Shown one piece after another: positions 9,227 through 20,393 of a stretch of 64,000 nt of DNA. A program made the position numbers and the translations under genes. The stretch comes from Gammaproteobacteria bacterium (lineage in GTDB: Bacteria; Pseudomonadota; Gammaproteobacteria; DSM-19610), in the NCBI GenBank assembly GCA_011374975.1, contig DRNU01000151.1:1-64000 (forward strand). Reading direction: 5' to 3'. How positions within the stretch are numbered: position 1 is the first letter of the stretch; each line of letters begins with the position of its first letter. The notes below the pieces were generated by a model that did no database searches, was not told the origin of the DNA, and was given only the letters and a program-made list of their open reading frames with translations.

Positions 9227-11191
9227 ATGGACGACATGCTGACGCTGAATCTGGAGAACCTGCCCGGCCCGGTACCCCCGGGCGCCAACCTGCTTGCCAA
9301 CGGTGTCGGCGCCGCGTTCAGGTGCTGGGCACCCGCGGCCCGCGAGGTGCGGCTGCGCTGGGACTACACCCGGGATGGAACAGGTGGCTGGTATCACCAG
9401 AAAGAAGCCCGGCTGCAACGCATGGAAGGCGGCATGTGGGGCGGCCTGGTGCCCGGACTGCATGACGGCGAACGTTACATGTTCTACGTGGTTGGCCCCG
9501 AAGGTGGCAGCGAAGGCGTCAAGCGTGACCCTTATGCCCGGGACCTGACCGATGACCCGGCCTGGCCGGACTGCCAGTGCCTGCTGTGCGATCCTGAGCG
9601 TTTCACCTGGCATGATGCCGGCTACCGGCCGCCCGCTTTCCACAAGCTGATCATCTACCAGCTGCATATCGGCACCTGGCACATCCCTGACGGCAGACAG
9701 AATGGCACCTTTCTCGATGTCATGGCAAAACTGCCGTACCTGAAGGCACTCTCGATCAATGCCATCCAGGCGTTGCCGGTGGTGGAGTTTCCGACCATGT
9801 TCAGCCTGGGTTACAACGGCGTCGACTATTTCTCGCCGGAGACCGACTACGGTATCCGCAAGGATGACCCGGCGCTGGATAAATACCTGGAGCAGGCCAA
9901 CCAGCTGCTGCACGGGATCGATCCCCGGCTTGCGCCTTACACGCGTAAAGATATCGAGGGCACGGCCAACCAGCTGCGCCTGCTGGTGGACCTTTGCCAC
10001 CTGCACGGGATTGCCGTGCTGCTCGATGTGGTTTACAACCATGCCGGCGGTGCCTTTACCGACCAGGGCCTTTACTTCTTCGATGGCCAGCCCCGCGACA
10101 ACCAGAACAACAGCCTCTACTTCACTGACCGTGACTGGGCAGGCGGACTCGTGTTTGCCTACTGGAAGAACGAGGTCAAACAGTTCCTGATCGACAATGC
10201 GCGCTTCTATCTCGATGAATACCACGTCGACGGTTTTCGTTACGACGAGGTCAGTGTCATCCGCGACCGGGGCGGTGAGCACGGCTGGCTGTTCTGTCAA
10301 TATGTCACCGACACCTGCCATTTCGTAAAACCAGAGGCCATCCATATTGCCGAGCACTGGCCCGTGGACGACGTCATCGTCCGCCCCACCGCAGCGGGCG
10401 GCGCCGGTTTCGATGCGACGCAGAACGACGGGCTGCGTAAAGCCCTGCGCAACGTGATTGGCCAGGCCGCCGCAGGAAGCCGCGCTTTCGTTGACATGGA
10501 GCGTGTCGCCCGTGAGCTTGGCACACTCCGCCTGAACGATATCTGGCGCGCCGTGCAATGTACCGAGAACCACGACATCGTATACCGCGACCGTGGCTGG
10601 CGCATACCGCGCATCGCCGACAGCGGCAACAGCCGCTCCTGGTATGCGCGCAGTCGCTCACGCGTGGCGCTGGGCCTGACCCTGACAGCCCCGGGTATCC
10701 CCCACCTGTTTATGGGCCAGGAATTCCTCGAGGACAAGCAATGGCACGACCAGCCGGGCAGTGCCTTCCAGATCTGGTGGCAGGGCCTGGACAGCGATCC
10801 GTCCATGTCCGATTTCCTGCGCTTCTCGCAGCAACTCATTGACCTGCGGCGCCGGCTCGACGGCCTTTCCGGCAGCGGCCTGAACGTCTTTCATGTGCAT
10901 AACGGGAACCGCGTGCTGGCCTTTCACCGCTGGGTGCCCGGTGCAGGCAATGATGTCGTGGTGGTCGCCAGCCTCGGCGAAACCACCCGCTACGCTTACC
11001 GGCTGGGATTTCCTGCGGCCGGCCCCTGGCGGGAAGTATTCAACAGTGACGCCTATGACCACTGGGTAAACCCGCAGGTGGCAGGAAACGATGGCGGCAT
11101 CCATGCCACTGAGCCCGGCCTGCACGGCCTGCCCGCAGCGGCACAGATCGTCATTCCCGCCAATGGCATCCTTGTCTTTACGAAGGGATAA
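9227..11191 (+). CDS. GH13 alpha-amylase family protein (branching enzyme / trehalohydrolase-like)
   Basis: N-terminal CBM48-like AAFRCWAPAAREVRLRW; GH13 motifs LLDVVYNHAGG, DGFRYDEVS, ENHDIVY. RBS GGGAGGAGA before the ATG. Confidence 0.85.
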   Translation: MDDMLTLNLENLPGPVPPGANLLANGVGAAFRCWAPAAREVRLRWDYTRDGTGGWYHQKEARLQRMEGGMWGGLVPGLHDGERYMFYVVGPEGGSEGVKRDPYARDLTDDPAWPDCQCLLCDPERFTWHDAGYRPPAFHKLIIYQLHIGTWHIPDGRQNGTFLDVMAKLPYLKALSINAIQALPVVEFPTMFSLGYNGVDYFSPETDYGIRKDDPALDKYLEQANQLLHGIDPRLAPYTRKDIEGTANQLRLLVDLCHLHGIAVLLDVVYNHAGGAFTDQGLYFFDGQPRDNQNNSLYFTDRDWAGGLVFAYWKNEVKQFLIDNARFYLDEYHVDGFRYDEVSVIRDRGGEHGWLFCQYVTDTCHFVKPEAIHIAEHWPVDDVIVRPTAAGGAGFDATQNDGLRKALRNVIGQAAAGSRAFVDMERVARELGTLRLNDIWRAVQCTENHDIVYRDRGWRIPRIADSGNSRSWYARSRSRVALGLTLTAPGIPHLFMGQEFLEDKQWHDQPGSAFQIWWQGLDSDPSMSDFLRFSQQLIDLRRRLDGLSGSGLNVFHVHNGNRVLAFHRWVPGAGNDVVVVASLGETTRYAYRLGFPAAGPWREVFNSDAYDHWVNPQVAGNDGGIHATEPGLHGLPAAAQIVIPANGILVFTKG

Positions 11192-11217
11192 GGCCCGGAC
11201 TGCACAGGTAGACCTGA

Positions 11218-13235
11218 CTACAGGTATTGGCTGATATCAACCTCGTCGATCTGCCCGGGCCCGAGATATTGCTCACCGTAGCGGCGCCATACGCCACTGG
11301 TTAAAAACAGTTCAAACAGATCCGCATCGATATGCCGGTCGTTGCGCATGAAACTCAGGATGCACACGGCCTCACTCAGTGTCCTGCCTTTTTTATAGGG
11401 CCGATCCGCCGCCGTCAGCGCCTCGAAAATATCGGCAATCGCCATCATGCGCGCCGTCAGTGACATCTGTTCGCGGGTCAGGCGCCTGGGGTAACCCTTG
11501 CCGTCCATGGTTTCATGGTGGCAACCGGCAATCATGGGCACATCGCGCAGGTGCTTCGGGTAGGGCAGCTTCTCCAGCATAATAATGGTCTGCACCATGT
11601 GATCGTTGATCTTGTATCGCTCCTCGGCCGACAGGGTGCCGCGTGTCACTTCCAGGTTGTGCAGCTCACCGCGGTTGTACTTGTACGCCGGCACGTCGAG
11701 CTTGAAACCCCAGGGATTGTCCGCGGGCATGCGGTCATTGTCAGTGCGTTCGATCAAATGCTCGGGTTTGTCGGCGAGCAGTTTCTCCGTTACCGGCAGA
11801 GGTGCGGCTGGCGTGCGTTCCTTGCGCTGTTTTTCTTCCCAGGAAATGCCCGCGCGGTCATCCAGGGTACGCCGCCAGGTCATGGCGGCGATACGGCGCA
11901 GGCGCTCGATACGTTCCTGTGCCATGAATTCCCCACCCTCGTTGCATTCGGCGACGAAGGCGAAATCATCATCCAGTTGCGCCAGCTCCGCAGCCAGCTC
12001 CTGCTGCAGGACAGCGCGCTCGCCGCCATCGGCAACTCTTTCCCAGCAACGGATTTCCGCATCGCGTTTCAGCACCTCGAAGCGCATGCGGATTTCATGA
12101 ATGCGGTCGTAAAGGGTTTCCAGCTTGGTGGACTTGTCGACCACGTATTCCGGCGTGGTCACCTTGCCACAGTCATGCAGCCAGCTGGCGATATTCAGGG
12201 CCTCCCACTCCTCGTCGTCGAGCTGATAGCCATCGAACGGGGGTGCATCGCTGTCGCAGGCTGCCTGCGCCAGCATTTTGGTCAACACCGGCACGCGCTG
12301 GCAATGACCGCCCGTGTAAGGTGATTTGGCGTCGATAGCGCCCGCAATCAGCTGAATAAAGGCATCCAGCAGGTCCTTCTGCATCTTCAGCAGATGACGG
12401 CTTTCGATTGTGACGGCTGCGAAACCAGACAGCGCGCGCATGAATCCGATCTGCGCGCTGTAATCGCGCTCATCAGTGTCATAACGCCCCTTGTACAGCA
12501 GGCACAGCAAACCGATAGCGTCATCCTGCCGGTTGCGTAACGGCACGGCGACCAGTGTGGCGTCCTGGTCGTCGACCAGCGCCAGCAACGGTTGCAGGGG
12601 TGCCGTCCCCTGTTTTATCAATGACAGGATATCCGGTGCGGATTTCTTCATCGCCTCCGCCAGCGGGTGATCACCGTCCAGAGCGATATCCGGCAGACCG
12701 GGGTGCTTGCCATTGCGGGTATGCAGGGCCCCGGGGTTCAGGTTTTTCTCGTCATCATCAACCAGGTAGGTCACGGCGGCATCGGCCATGCTGACGGTCA
12801 TGGTTTCATGGGTGACACGTTCCAGCAGCGGATCGACATCTTTTTCACCGGCCAGCGAATTGATCATGAACAGGAACTGGTTGATGGTCTTTTTCATCAT
12901 GCGCATGGCGCGCGCCAGGGAGTCCACTTCGGCAATAAATGACCTGGCCGTGACCGGGCTGTCGAACTCGAAACGGCGCATCGACTCCGCTTCGGCCGCC
13001 AGTTTGCGTAACGGGCCGGCGATACGGCTGGCCAGCAGCCAGACCACGGGGAAGGTCAGGGCAATTATCAATGCGGTAATCAGCAGCGATGAGCGGCGGA
13101 TAGCAACGGCATCACTGAGCAGTTCATCCAGCGGCGCCAGCTGAGCAACCCGCCAAATAACAGGATCAGCCCGATGAACAGGCCACTGATGGTGACATGC
13201 AAGGGCATGCGCACATCTGGAGAGTGAATTTTCAT
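11218..13235 (-). pseudogene. HAMP-GAF-HD-GYP phosphodiesterase gene with a broken N-terminus
   Basis: Main frame has HAMP (ASRIAGPLRKLAAEAESM), a GAF-like segment, and HD/GYP residues (HDCGKVTTPEYVVDKSTKLE, HHETMDGKGYPRRL). An ATG at 13235 opens another frame, MKIHSPDVRMPLHVTISGLFIGLILLFGGLLSW, that looks like the native TM1 and stops after about 51 codons. Confidence 0.6.
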
Positions 13236-13444
13236 GGTTCGCCCCGCTGTTGCCTGCAAGTGTTTTGTCCGTCAGGCGGAAGGGACGCACCTTCCCTTAA
13301 CCGGATTCCCAAAGTGCCATAGTCAAGAGACAACTTTCAAGTCGACTGTACCACTGATACTGATGGTGAACATGATACGCCGGCAACATCACCGACCGAT
13401 TGGCGTATTATTCCAGCCTCACACAGCGTAACCAGGAATAAGCA

Positions 13445-14263
13445 GTGGCCAGACGAAAAAAACCGAAACGCGGCAAGCAACGCCTGCTGCAGCTGTTGGC
13501 GGCACTGTTCCTGACCTTCCTGTCAGCAAGCCTGCTGCTGACACTGCCTTTCCGCTGGCTGGCGCCACCCACCACGGCTTTCATGCTGCATGCAGGTTCT
13601 GCGGGACTGGGTGGCGGCCAGCCCTGCCCGGACGTGGACTATGTATGGGTTGACCGGGAAGCCATTGCCCCGGCCATGCCACTGGCCGTCATCGCCGCGG
13701 AAGACCAGCGTTTCCCTCACCACTGGGGCCTGGATACCGGGGCCATCGCCAGCGCATTGCAAGAGCGTCTCACGAACGGACGCGGCCGTGGCGCAAGCAC
13801 CCTCAGCCAGCAACTGGTCAAGAACCTCTACCTCTGGCCGGACCAGAGCTGGCTGCGCAAAGGGGTCGAAGCCTGGTTAACGGTTCTGCTGGAACTCACC
13901 TGGTCGAAACAGCGCATCCTTGAGGTGTACCTGAATGTGGTCCAGTTCGGTGAATGCACCTTCGGTGTACAGGCTGCCAGTCGCCGCTTCTTTCAGAAAA
14001 ATGCCGCTGCTCTGAGCGACCGGCAGGCGGCACGCCTGGCCGCGGTGCTGCCGGGACCGGTCATCTACCGTGTCGACCGGCCCGGGGAATATGTACGACA
14101 ACGTACCGACTGGATACTCGAGCAAATGAAGCAACTGGGCGGAAACGCTTACCTGCGGCTGCTCTCGGCGACTGAACACGCTGAAACTGTAAGAAATCCA
14201 ATAAAAATGACGGAAAACTTTACACTATTTCGCGGCCTCAACGGGCAGAAATTAGATAACTGA
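13445..14263 (+). CDS. mtgA: Monofunctional biosynthetic peptidoglycan transglycosylase (GTG start)
   Basis: GT51 motifs AAEDQRFPHHWGLD, GASTLSQQLVKNLYLWP, KQRILEVYLNVVQFG. Confidence 0.9.
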   Translation: MARRKKPKRGKQRLLQLLAALFLTFLSASLLLTLPFRWLAPPTTAFMLHAGSAGLGGGQPCPDVDYVWVDREAIAPAMPLAVIAAEDQRFPHHWGLDTGAIASALQERLTNGRGRGASTLSQQLVKNLYLWPDQSWLRKGVEAWLTVLLELTWSKQRILEVYLNVVQFGECTFGVQAASRRFFQKNAAALSDRQAARLAAVLPGPVIYRVDRPGEYVRQRTDWILEQMKQLGGNAYLRLLSATEHAETVRNPIKMTENFTLFRGLNGQKLDN

Positions 14264-14268
14264 CTGAT

Positions 14269-14289
14269 ATATTAGAATATGATAATATA
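14269..14289. promoter_or_regulatory. AT-rich operator-like inverted repeat ATATTAGA-N6-TAATATA (copy 1)
   Basis: 8-bp perfect arms ATATATTA/TAATATAT at 14267-14290; the same motif occurs at 44293. Confidence 0.5.
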
Positions 14290-14423
14290 TAGCACAGAAA
14301 TTGCTTACTATACCTTCAGGTATCAAGCATTACCGGGACTGTGTCATGTTTTTCAGCCGGTAATCCCGAGGAACCGGTACCGGAACCACGCCAGCAGGGA
14401 CGGCCATCATTTTCTAATTAAGG

Positions 14424-15923
14424 TTGACCGCTGTGCAAAACAAGAGCGAATTACAAAAGACCCTGGCCCGGAGAAAACAGCAGGCGTTGCAACATGCGCT
14501 TGAGCGCGAACAGTGGTCGAGTGGCCTGCAACAGCAGCACCAGGATAACCACAGGGCCGAACTCGAACAGCTTAAACAGCAACTCGCCGAAACCAGGGCC
14601 AGGCATGATGCCGCATACCAGGCGTTAAACACCGTCACTGCCGAACGCGATAACGCGTTACGCCAGCTCGAAGCGCTCCAGTCCTCACCTGCCAGCACCG
14701 CATCCCGCAAAGAGAAAACCCGGCTGCCGGCAGATGCCGTCGCCGCAAGGTCAGTGCACGGCAGCCGTGCACTGAGCCGTGCAACCGCAGCTGCAGTCAG
14801 CATCCTGGCGCTCGGGACACTGCTCTCCATCACCGCCTTCCACGACGCACAGAGTAATGTGAACGACGAACGCCAGGCCGAGATCACTGCGCTCAACGCG
14901 CAGGATGACGTGCCGGCGGTCAACAGCGATGCAAAATCCGCCAACGCGAAAACCCTGTCGGCGCAAAAGGGCAGGAGCAAGACCCGTTCTGCCCGGAACA
15001 AGGACACAAACCAGCGGCAGTGGGGCCCGGCCCTGTTGATGACAGACCCCGGCACTGCCAAACCCCGTGTTGTGTTCGATCCCCTGGTAAAGGACATACA
15101 GCAGAACCTGCTGACACTGGGCTTTGATATTGGCAAGGCGGATGGTTTCAACGGCATGCGTACCCGGCAGGCCGTCAAGGAGTTCCGTGCCCTCTATATG
15201 CCGGACTCGGGCAGGCAGACACAGGATGCCGCCCTTGCAGTCATTATAAGAAACTACGCCGGCCTCGCCCGGGCCGATGCAGACAAGTTCGGCATCGATC
15301 GCGGTGTCGTGGCAGCCATACGACTGAGCAGCATACGTACCGGGGTGGATTTCTCTTACCTGATGAAACTCGCGGCCACTGAAAGCAACTTCGAGCCGGC
15401 GAGTGAAGCGGGAAGTTCATCGGCGACCGGGCTGTACCAGTTCACCCGTGACACCTGGCTGAACACTCTCAAACGACACGGCACGAAGTATGGCCTGGCC
15501 GACTACGCGGCAAAAATCGAATACTATATAACCTCCGGTGGTTTCAGACGGCCCATGGTGCGCGACAAAGACATCTACCGGCACCTGCTCGAGCTGCGCA
15601 AGAACCCCAGGATTTCAAGCATGATGGCGGCGGAATCCGTGCGTGACAACCAGCAGAGACTGGCCTATTCGTTTGGCCGGCAACCGGCACAGGCCGACCT
15701 GTACCTGACCCACTTCCTCGGCGCCGACGGGGCTATCGCCTTTTTGAAAGCCCTGGACGAGAACCCCGACACCTTTGCCGTGGATATATTCCCCGAGGCA
15801 GCGCGCAGTAACTCCAGCATTTTCCATCCCAAGACCTGCGACCCACGGACTGTCGACGAGGTCTACGAACTGTTCGGTGAAAAATTCAACACCCGGCGCT
15901 ACGACGACCTCGCCGCCAACTAG
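14424..15923 (+). CDS. Lytic transglycosylase-like protein with peptidoglycan-binding domain (TTG or GTG start)
   Basis: TM segment, PG_binding-like LGFDIGKADGFNGMRTRQAVKEF, SLT-like AATESNFEPASEAGSSSATGLYQFTRDTWL. Confidence 0.75.
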   Translation: MTAVQNKSELQKTLARRKQQALQHALEREQWSSGLQQQHQDNHRAELEQLKQQLAETRARHDAAYQALNTVTAERDNALRQLEALQSSPASTASRKEKTRLPADAVAARSVHGSRALSRATAAAVSILALGTLLSITAFHDAQSNVNDERQAEITALNAQDDVPAVNSDAKSANAKTLSAQKGRSKTRSARNKDTNQRQWGPALLMTDPGTAKPRVVFDPLVKDIQQNLLTLGFDIGKADGFNGMRTRQAVKEFRALYMPDSGRQTQDAALAVIIRNYAGLARADADKFGIDRGVVAAIRLSSIRTGVDFSYLMKLAATESNFEPASEAGSSSATGLYQFTRDTWLNTLKRHGTKYGLADYAAKIEYYITSGGFRRPMVRDKDIYRHLLELRKNPRISSMMAAESVRDNQQRLAYSFGRQPAQADLYLTHFLGADGAIAFLKALDENPDTFAVDIFPEAARSNSSIFHPKTCDPRTVDEVYELFGEKFNTRRYDDLAAN

Positions 15924-15935
15924 GAAGAATTTATC

Positions 15936-16238
15936 CTACTCGATACGACCTGCCGACAGCACAGGTGACAACCAGTAGTGCATACCGCTGCCACTGAATG
16001 TCTGCTGCGCTGCCACGAGAATATCGCGCGCTACCGGCTCCGGTAAATGCATCTGGAACATGACCTGCTTCTGCCTGCCGGCCACCTGTTCCGCAATCGT
16101 CATGGAATGTACCGACACGCCATGTCCGTTGGTCGGCATACTGGTAAAACCGGTAATGTCGTCACGCTCCAGTAACCAGTCTATGACCGCGTTTTCAATC
16201 GACGGCGTCACGATGAGTACGAGCAGGCATTCTTCCAT
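15936..16238 (-). CDS. DUF3240 family protein
   Basis: MEECLLVLIVTPSIENAVIDWLLERDDITGFTS...; sits directly downstream of the metal-RND genes, the usual context. Confidence 0.75.
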   Translation of the reverse strand: MEECLLVLIVTPSIENAVIDWLLERDDITGFTSMPTNGHGVSVHSMTIAEQVAGRQKQVMFQMHLPEPVARDILVAAQQTFSGSGMHYWLSPVLSAGRIE

Positions 16239-16239
16239 A

Positions 16240-19200
16240 TCAGACTCCGGGTGTTTCCGCGCCGAACCGGCGGTACAGCATGGGCAGTATAAACAGCGTA
16301 AGCAGCGTGGAAGACACCAGGCCACCGATAACGACTATCGCCAGCGGACGCTGGATTTCCGAGCCCGGCCCCTGGGCAAACAGCAACGGCACCAGGCCGA
16401 AAGCGGCAATCGATGCGGTCATCAGTACCGGCCGCAGGCGTCGTAATGCACCTTCGGTAACCACCTCGTGAATCGGCCTGCCGAGCGCACGCAACTGGTT
16501 AAAATAGGTCACCATGACAATACCGTTGAGTACCGCGATACCCAGCAGGGCAATAAAACCGACCGATGCCGGTACTGACAGGTATTCACCGGTAAGCCAT
16601 AACCCGAAAACACCCCCGATCAGCGCAAACGGGATATTGGCCAGTACCAGCACTGACTGGCGCACCGAGCGGAAGGTTGAGAACAGTGTCAGGAATATCA
16701 GGCCCAGCGCTACCGGCACAACAGCTGACAGGCGTTTTGCCGCGCGCTGCTGGTTTTCGAACTGCCCGCCCCATTGCAGGTAATACCCGCCCGGCAGTTG
16801 CAGTTGTTCAGCGACAGTCTGCCTGGCCTCCTCGACAAAACTGACCAGGTCGCGGCCTGACACATTCGCAATCACCACGGCCATACGGTTACCGCGCTCG
16901 CGCTTGATAGCGACAGGCCCTTCGATACGTTCCAGTTTTACCAGATCGGCAAGTCGTGTGGCTTCGCCTTCCGGCCGGGTAAAACGCTGGTTGGAAAATA
17001 CCGCGACCGAATCACGCAATTGTTCCGGGCCACGCAGCAGCAACGGTATACGACGCACATCCTGGTAAACAGTCCCGGTACGGATACCTTCCACCTGTAT
17101 ACGCAGGTTGCGCTCCAGCCTGTCCATGGAGATACCCAGGCGCCCGGCTTCCAGCCGGTCAGCCACCAGCCTGTAATACTGGGCGCCTTCATTGCGCGGT
17201 GTATACACATCTTCAGCACCATCGACACCCTTGAGGATGCCGACAATGGCATCCGCCATGAGGCCAAGCTGTTTCTGGTCACCGCCGAATATCTTGATCG
17301 CCAGGTCACCACGCACACCGGTCAGCATTTCCGAGACCCGCATTTCTATCGGCTGGGTAAATGCATAACCGACGCCCGGGAAGTCACCCAGCACCTCCCG
17401 GATCGAGGTAATCAAGGCTTCCTTGTCGCTGCTTTGCCACTGGTCGCGTGGTTTAAGGATAAGAAAACTGTCGGTTTCATTCAGCCCCATGGGATCAAGC
17501 CCGAGTTCATCGGAGCCTGCACGTGCCACGATACCCGTAACATCCGGGACCCGTTCCAGAATCGCACGCTGTACCCGCATATCGATATTGATGGATTCCT
17601 GCAGGTTGATGGAAGGCAGTTTTTCAAGCTGTACAATCAGGTCACCTTCATCCATCGTCGGCATGAATGTTTTCCCGATCTGGGTGTAGAGCGCACCCGA
17701 CACCACCAGCAATGCCAGCGCAGAGACAATAACCGTGCGCGAATGGCCAAGCGACCAGTCGAGCGCAGGCCGGTAAAGATTCTGGAGGAATTTCACAAAG
17801 CGTGGATCTTCGTGCGCCACCTTGCCGATCAGGTAAGACGACAAAACCGGAATTACCGTCAGCGACAACAGTAAAGAGGCACTGAGTGCAAATACAATCG
17901 TCAATGCGACCGGAATGAATAATTTCCCCTCCAGGCCCTGCAGTGTCAGCAGCGGCAGGAAAACGATAATAATAATGAGAATACCCGAGGTCACCGGAAC
18001 CGCCACCTCACGCGCAGCACGGTAGATCAGGTGCATCCTTGGCAAACGCCCGGCTCCGTGCTGATGCGCCAGGTGCGTAACTACATTTTCGACAACCACG
18101 ACCGCAGCATCTACCAGCATGCCGACCGCGATCGCCAACCCGCCCAGGGACATCAGGTTGGCGGACATGCCGAACTGATACATCAGGATAAACGTCGCCA
18201 GGGCTGACAGGGGCAGAATCATTGCTACTGTCAGCGCAGCACGCACATCACCGAGAAAAATAATCAGCAATACGATGACCAGGACAGTTGCCTCGGCCAG
18301 CGCCTTCGTAACCGTACCCACAGCCTTGCTAACCAGCTGCCCCCGGTCATAAAACACGCGGACCTCGACCCCATCGGGCAGGCCCGGTTTTATTTCATCG
18401 AGCTTGTTGCGTACACCTTTAACAACATTGCGTGCATTGGCACCGCGCAGGCCAAGCACCAGCCCTTGAACGGTTTCGCCCTGACCATCTCGTGTAACGG
18501 CACCGTAGCGGGTAATTGCCCCGGTGCGCACCTCGGCCACGGCGGCAATGCGCACCGGTTCCCGGGCATCGGCATGAACGATAATATTGCGCACATCATC
18601 CAGCGTTCTGATACTGCCCTCAGTGCGGACCAGCAGGGCCTCTTCACCGTCATTGAGCCGTCCGGCGCCGTCGTTACGATTATTTTCTTCCAGTGCTGTC
18701 TGTATATCTTCAAGCGTAATGCCGAGTGCATACAGGCGTGCATTATCCGGCACCACTTCATAGCTGCGTACCTGACCGCCGAGTGCGTTGACATCGGCGA
18801 CACCCGCCACACTGCGCAGTGCCGGGCGAATCACCCAGTCGAGAAGGTCACGGCGTTCCATATTGTTCAGCTCGCCGCCTTCAATTGTGAACATGAACAT
18901 TTCGCCCAACGGCGTTGTCATCGGTGCGATACCGCCGGAGACATCTTCCGGCAGATCATCCCGGACGGCAGCCAGACGTTCGGCAACCTGTTGCCGCGCC
19001 CAGTAAATATCCGTCCCCTCGTCAAAATCCACGGTTATGTCGGTCAGCGCATATTTGGCGACGGAACGCAGCATTGACTGGTGCGGGATGCCGAGCATTT
19101 CGACTTCAATGAGTGCGGTGATGCGCGTCTCGACTTCTTCCGGCGTCATACCCGGCGCCTTGATGATGACTTTCACCTGGGTGGTCGATACATCGGGAAA

Positions 19201-19314
19201 GGCATCAATCGGCGTGTGCTTCAATGTGTACCAGCCGCCACCCACGATCAGCGCCGCCAGCAACAGCATCAGGATGCGCTGGGTCAGCGCAAACTGGATC
19301 AGGCGTTCCAGCAT
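16240..19314 (-). CDS. CusA/CzcA family heavy-metal efflux RND transporter
   Basis: 1024 aa; MLERLIQFALTQRILMLLLAALIVGGGWYTLKHTPIDAFPDVSTTQVKV is typical of HME-RND proteins. Confidence 0.93.
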   Translation of the reverse strand: MLERLIQFALTQRILMLLLAALIVGGGWYTLKHTPIDAFPDVSTTQVKVIIKAPGMTPEEVETRITALIEVEMLGIPHQSMLRSVAKYALTDITVDFDEGTDIYWARQQVAERLAAVRDDLPEDVSGGIAPMTTPLGEMFMFTIEGGELNNMERRDLLDWVIRPALRSVAGVADVNALGGQVRSYEVVPDNARLYALGITLEDIQTALEENNRNDGAGRLNDGEEALLVRTEGSIRTLDDVRNIIVHADAREPVRIAAVAEVRTGAITRYGAVTRDGQGETVQGLVLGLRGANARNVVKGVRNKLDEIKPGLPDGVEVRVFYDRGQLVSKAVGTVTKALAEATVLVIVLLIIFLGDVRAALTVAMILPLSALATFILMYQFGMSANLMSLGGLAIAVGMLVDAAVVVVENVVTHLAHQHGAGRLPRMHLIYRAAREVAVPVTSGILIIIIVFLPLLTLQGLEGKLFIPVALTIVFALSASLLLSLTVIPVLSSYLIGKVAHEDPRFVKFLQNLYRPALDWSLGHSRTVIVSALALLVVSGALYTQIGKTFMPTMDEGDLIVQLEKLPSINLQESINIDMRVQRAILERVPDVTGIVARAGSDELGLDPMGLNETDSFLILKPRDQWQSSDKEALITSIREVLGDFPGVGYAFTQPIEMRVSEMLTGVRGDLAIKIFGGDQKQLGLMADAIVGILKGVDGAEDVYTPRNEGAQYYRLVADRLEAGRLGISMDRLERNLRIQVEGIRTGTVYQDVRRIPLLLRGPEQLRDSVAVFSNQRFTRPEGEATRLADLVKLERIEGPVAIKRERGNRMAVVIANVSGRDLVSFVEEARQTVAEQLQLPGGYYLQWGGQFENQQRAAKRLSAVVPVALGLIFLTLFSTFRSVRQSVLVLANIPFALIGGVFGLWLTGEYLSVPASVGFIALLGIAVLNGIVMVTYFNQLRALGRPIHEVVTEGALRRLRPVLMTASIAAFGLVPLLFAQGPGSEIQRPLAIVVIGGLVSSTLLTLFILPMLYRRFGAETPGV

Positions 19315-20393
19315 TACTCGCCTCCCAGCCAGGCAGCCTTGATGGCAGCGGTACCGGTAACCACAACCCGCGTATGGGTCGGTATTTCCGCCCCGATAAT
19401 TACCGCATCGGTTTCCTCGGCAAGCACCCTGACCTGTATCGGCAGAAATCCGCCCGGTTGCTCGGCGAAGATAAAGCTATTGCCCCCGGTACGGGTTACC
19501 GCACTGCGTGGCACACGGTAGTTCTCCTGATCCGACGGGATAGCAAGCTGTACCTGGATGAACTGGCCTGGGCGCAGTTTCTCCGCACCCTCACGAATCT
19601 CGGCGCGGACCCGCACACCCTGGTCAGTACCGTGTACTTTTTTCCCGATCGTAATAATCGTACCGGATACATTGACGGACGACACAATGACTTTCTGGCC
19701 TGGCCGGATGTTCGCAATTTGTACGAGAGGGACATGTATTTCCAGCCACAGCGGATTAAGACTGGCTATCTGGTATAAGGGATCTGCCGCTTCCACGCGT
19801 TTCCCCGCCGTCGTCATCTGTTCCAGTATCACACCGTCAAAAGGCGCGATGACAATAAGCGTACTGTCGACCTTGCGATCTTCCCTCAGTCTGGCCAGAA
19901 ACGATTCGTCCATTCCCGACAGTTCCAGCATTCTTTTCACCCGCGACAGTGCAGTTAGCACCTCCTGGTACTGCGCTTTTGTTTCCAGGAAACGACGTTC
20001 GGCAATAATGCCTTCCTTGTTCAGTTTCCGGACCCGGTCGTAGTTGCTTTTTGCCAGTTGGTAGCGCGTATGAACTTCCAGGTATTCACTTTGCAATTCC
20101 AGTAATGCCGGGCTTTGAATCCTTGCCAGCGCCTGCCCCTGCCTAACAACATCGCCTTCGGCCACGAGCAGCGTTTCAATCAGGCCTCGTTGTGGCGCCG
20201 TGACGACATGCAGCTGCGCATTGGGCACGACGACTTTACCGGGCAGGTTGGCACTGGTGCTGGTGCTGGTTGCCTGTATGGCTGCTGTTTCTATCTGCAT
20301 GGCCTGACGTTGCTGTTCTGTAAAAGGCACCAGTTCAGTTGCAACCACAGGCAGCGCCAGCATAAACAACAGGGTTGAAAGCAACGTTTTCAT
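19314..20393 (-). CDS. Efflux RND periplasmic adaptor subunit (CusB/CzcB-like)
   Basis: Signal peptide, hairpin and lipoyl regions; overlaps the start of the RND gene by 1 nt. Confidence 0.9.
   Translation of the reverse strand: MKTLLSTLLFMLALPVVATELVPFTEQQRQAMQIETAAIQATSTSTSANLPGKVVVPNAQLHVVTAPQRGLIETLLVAEGDVVRQGQALARIQSPALLELQSEYLEVHTRYQLAKSNYDRVRKLNKEGIIAERRFLETKAQYQEVLTALSRVKRMLELSGMDESFLARLREDRKVDSTLIVIAPFDGVILEQMTTAGKRVEAADPLYQIASLNPLWLEIHVPLVQIANIRPGQKVIVSSVNVSGTIITIGKKVHGTDQGVRVRAEIREGAEKLRPGQFIQVQLAIPSDQENYRVPRSAVTRTGGNSFIFAEQPGGFLPIQVRVLAEETDAVIIGAEIPTHTRVVVTGTAAIKAAWLGGE

Noticed and set aside
9158-10573. 471-aa minus-strand ORF
   Set aside because: Antisense to the GH13 gene, which has clear catalytic motifs.
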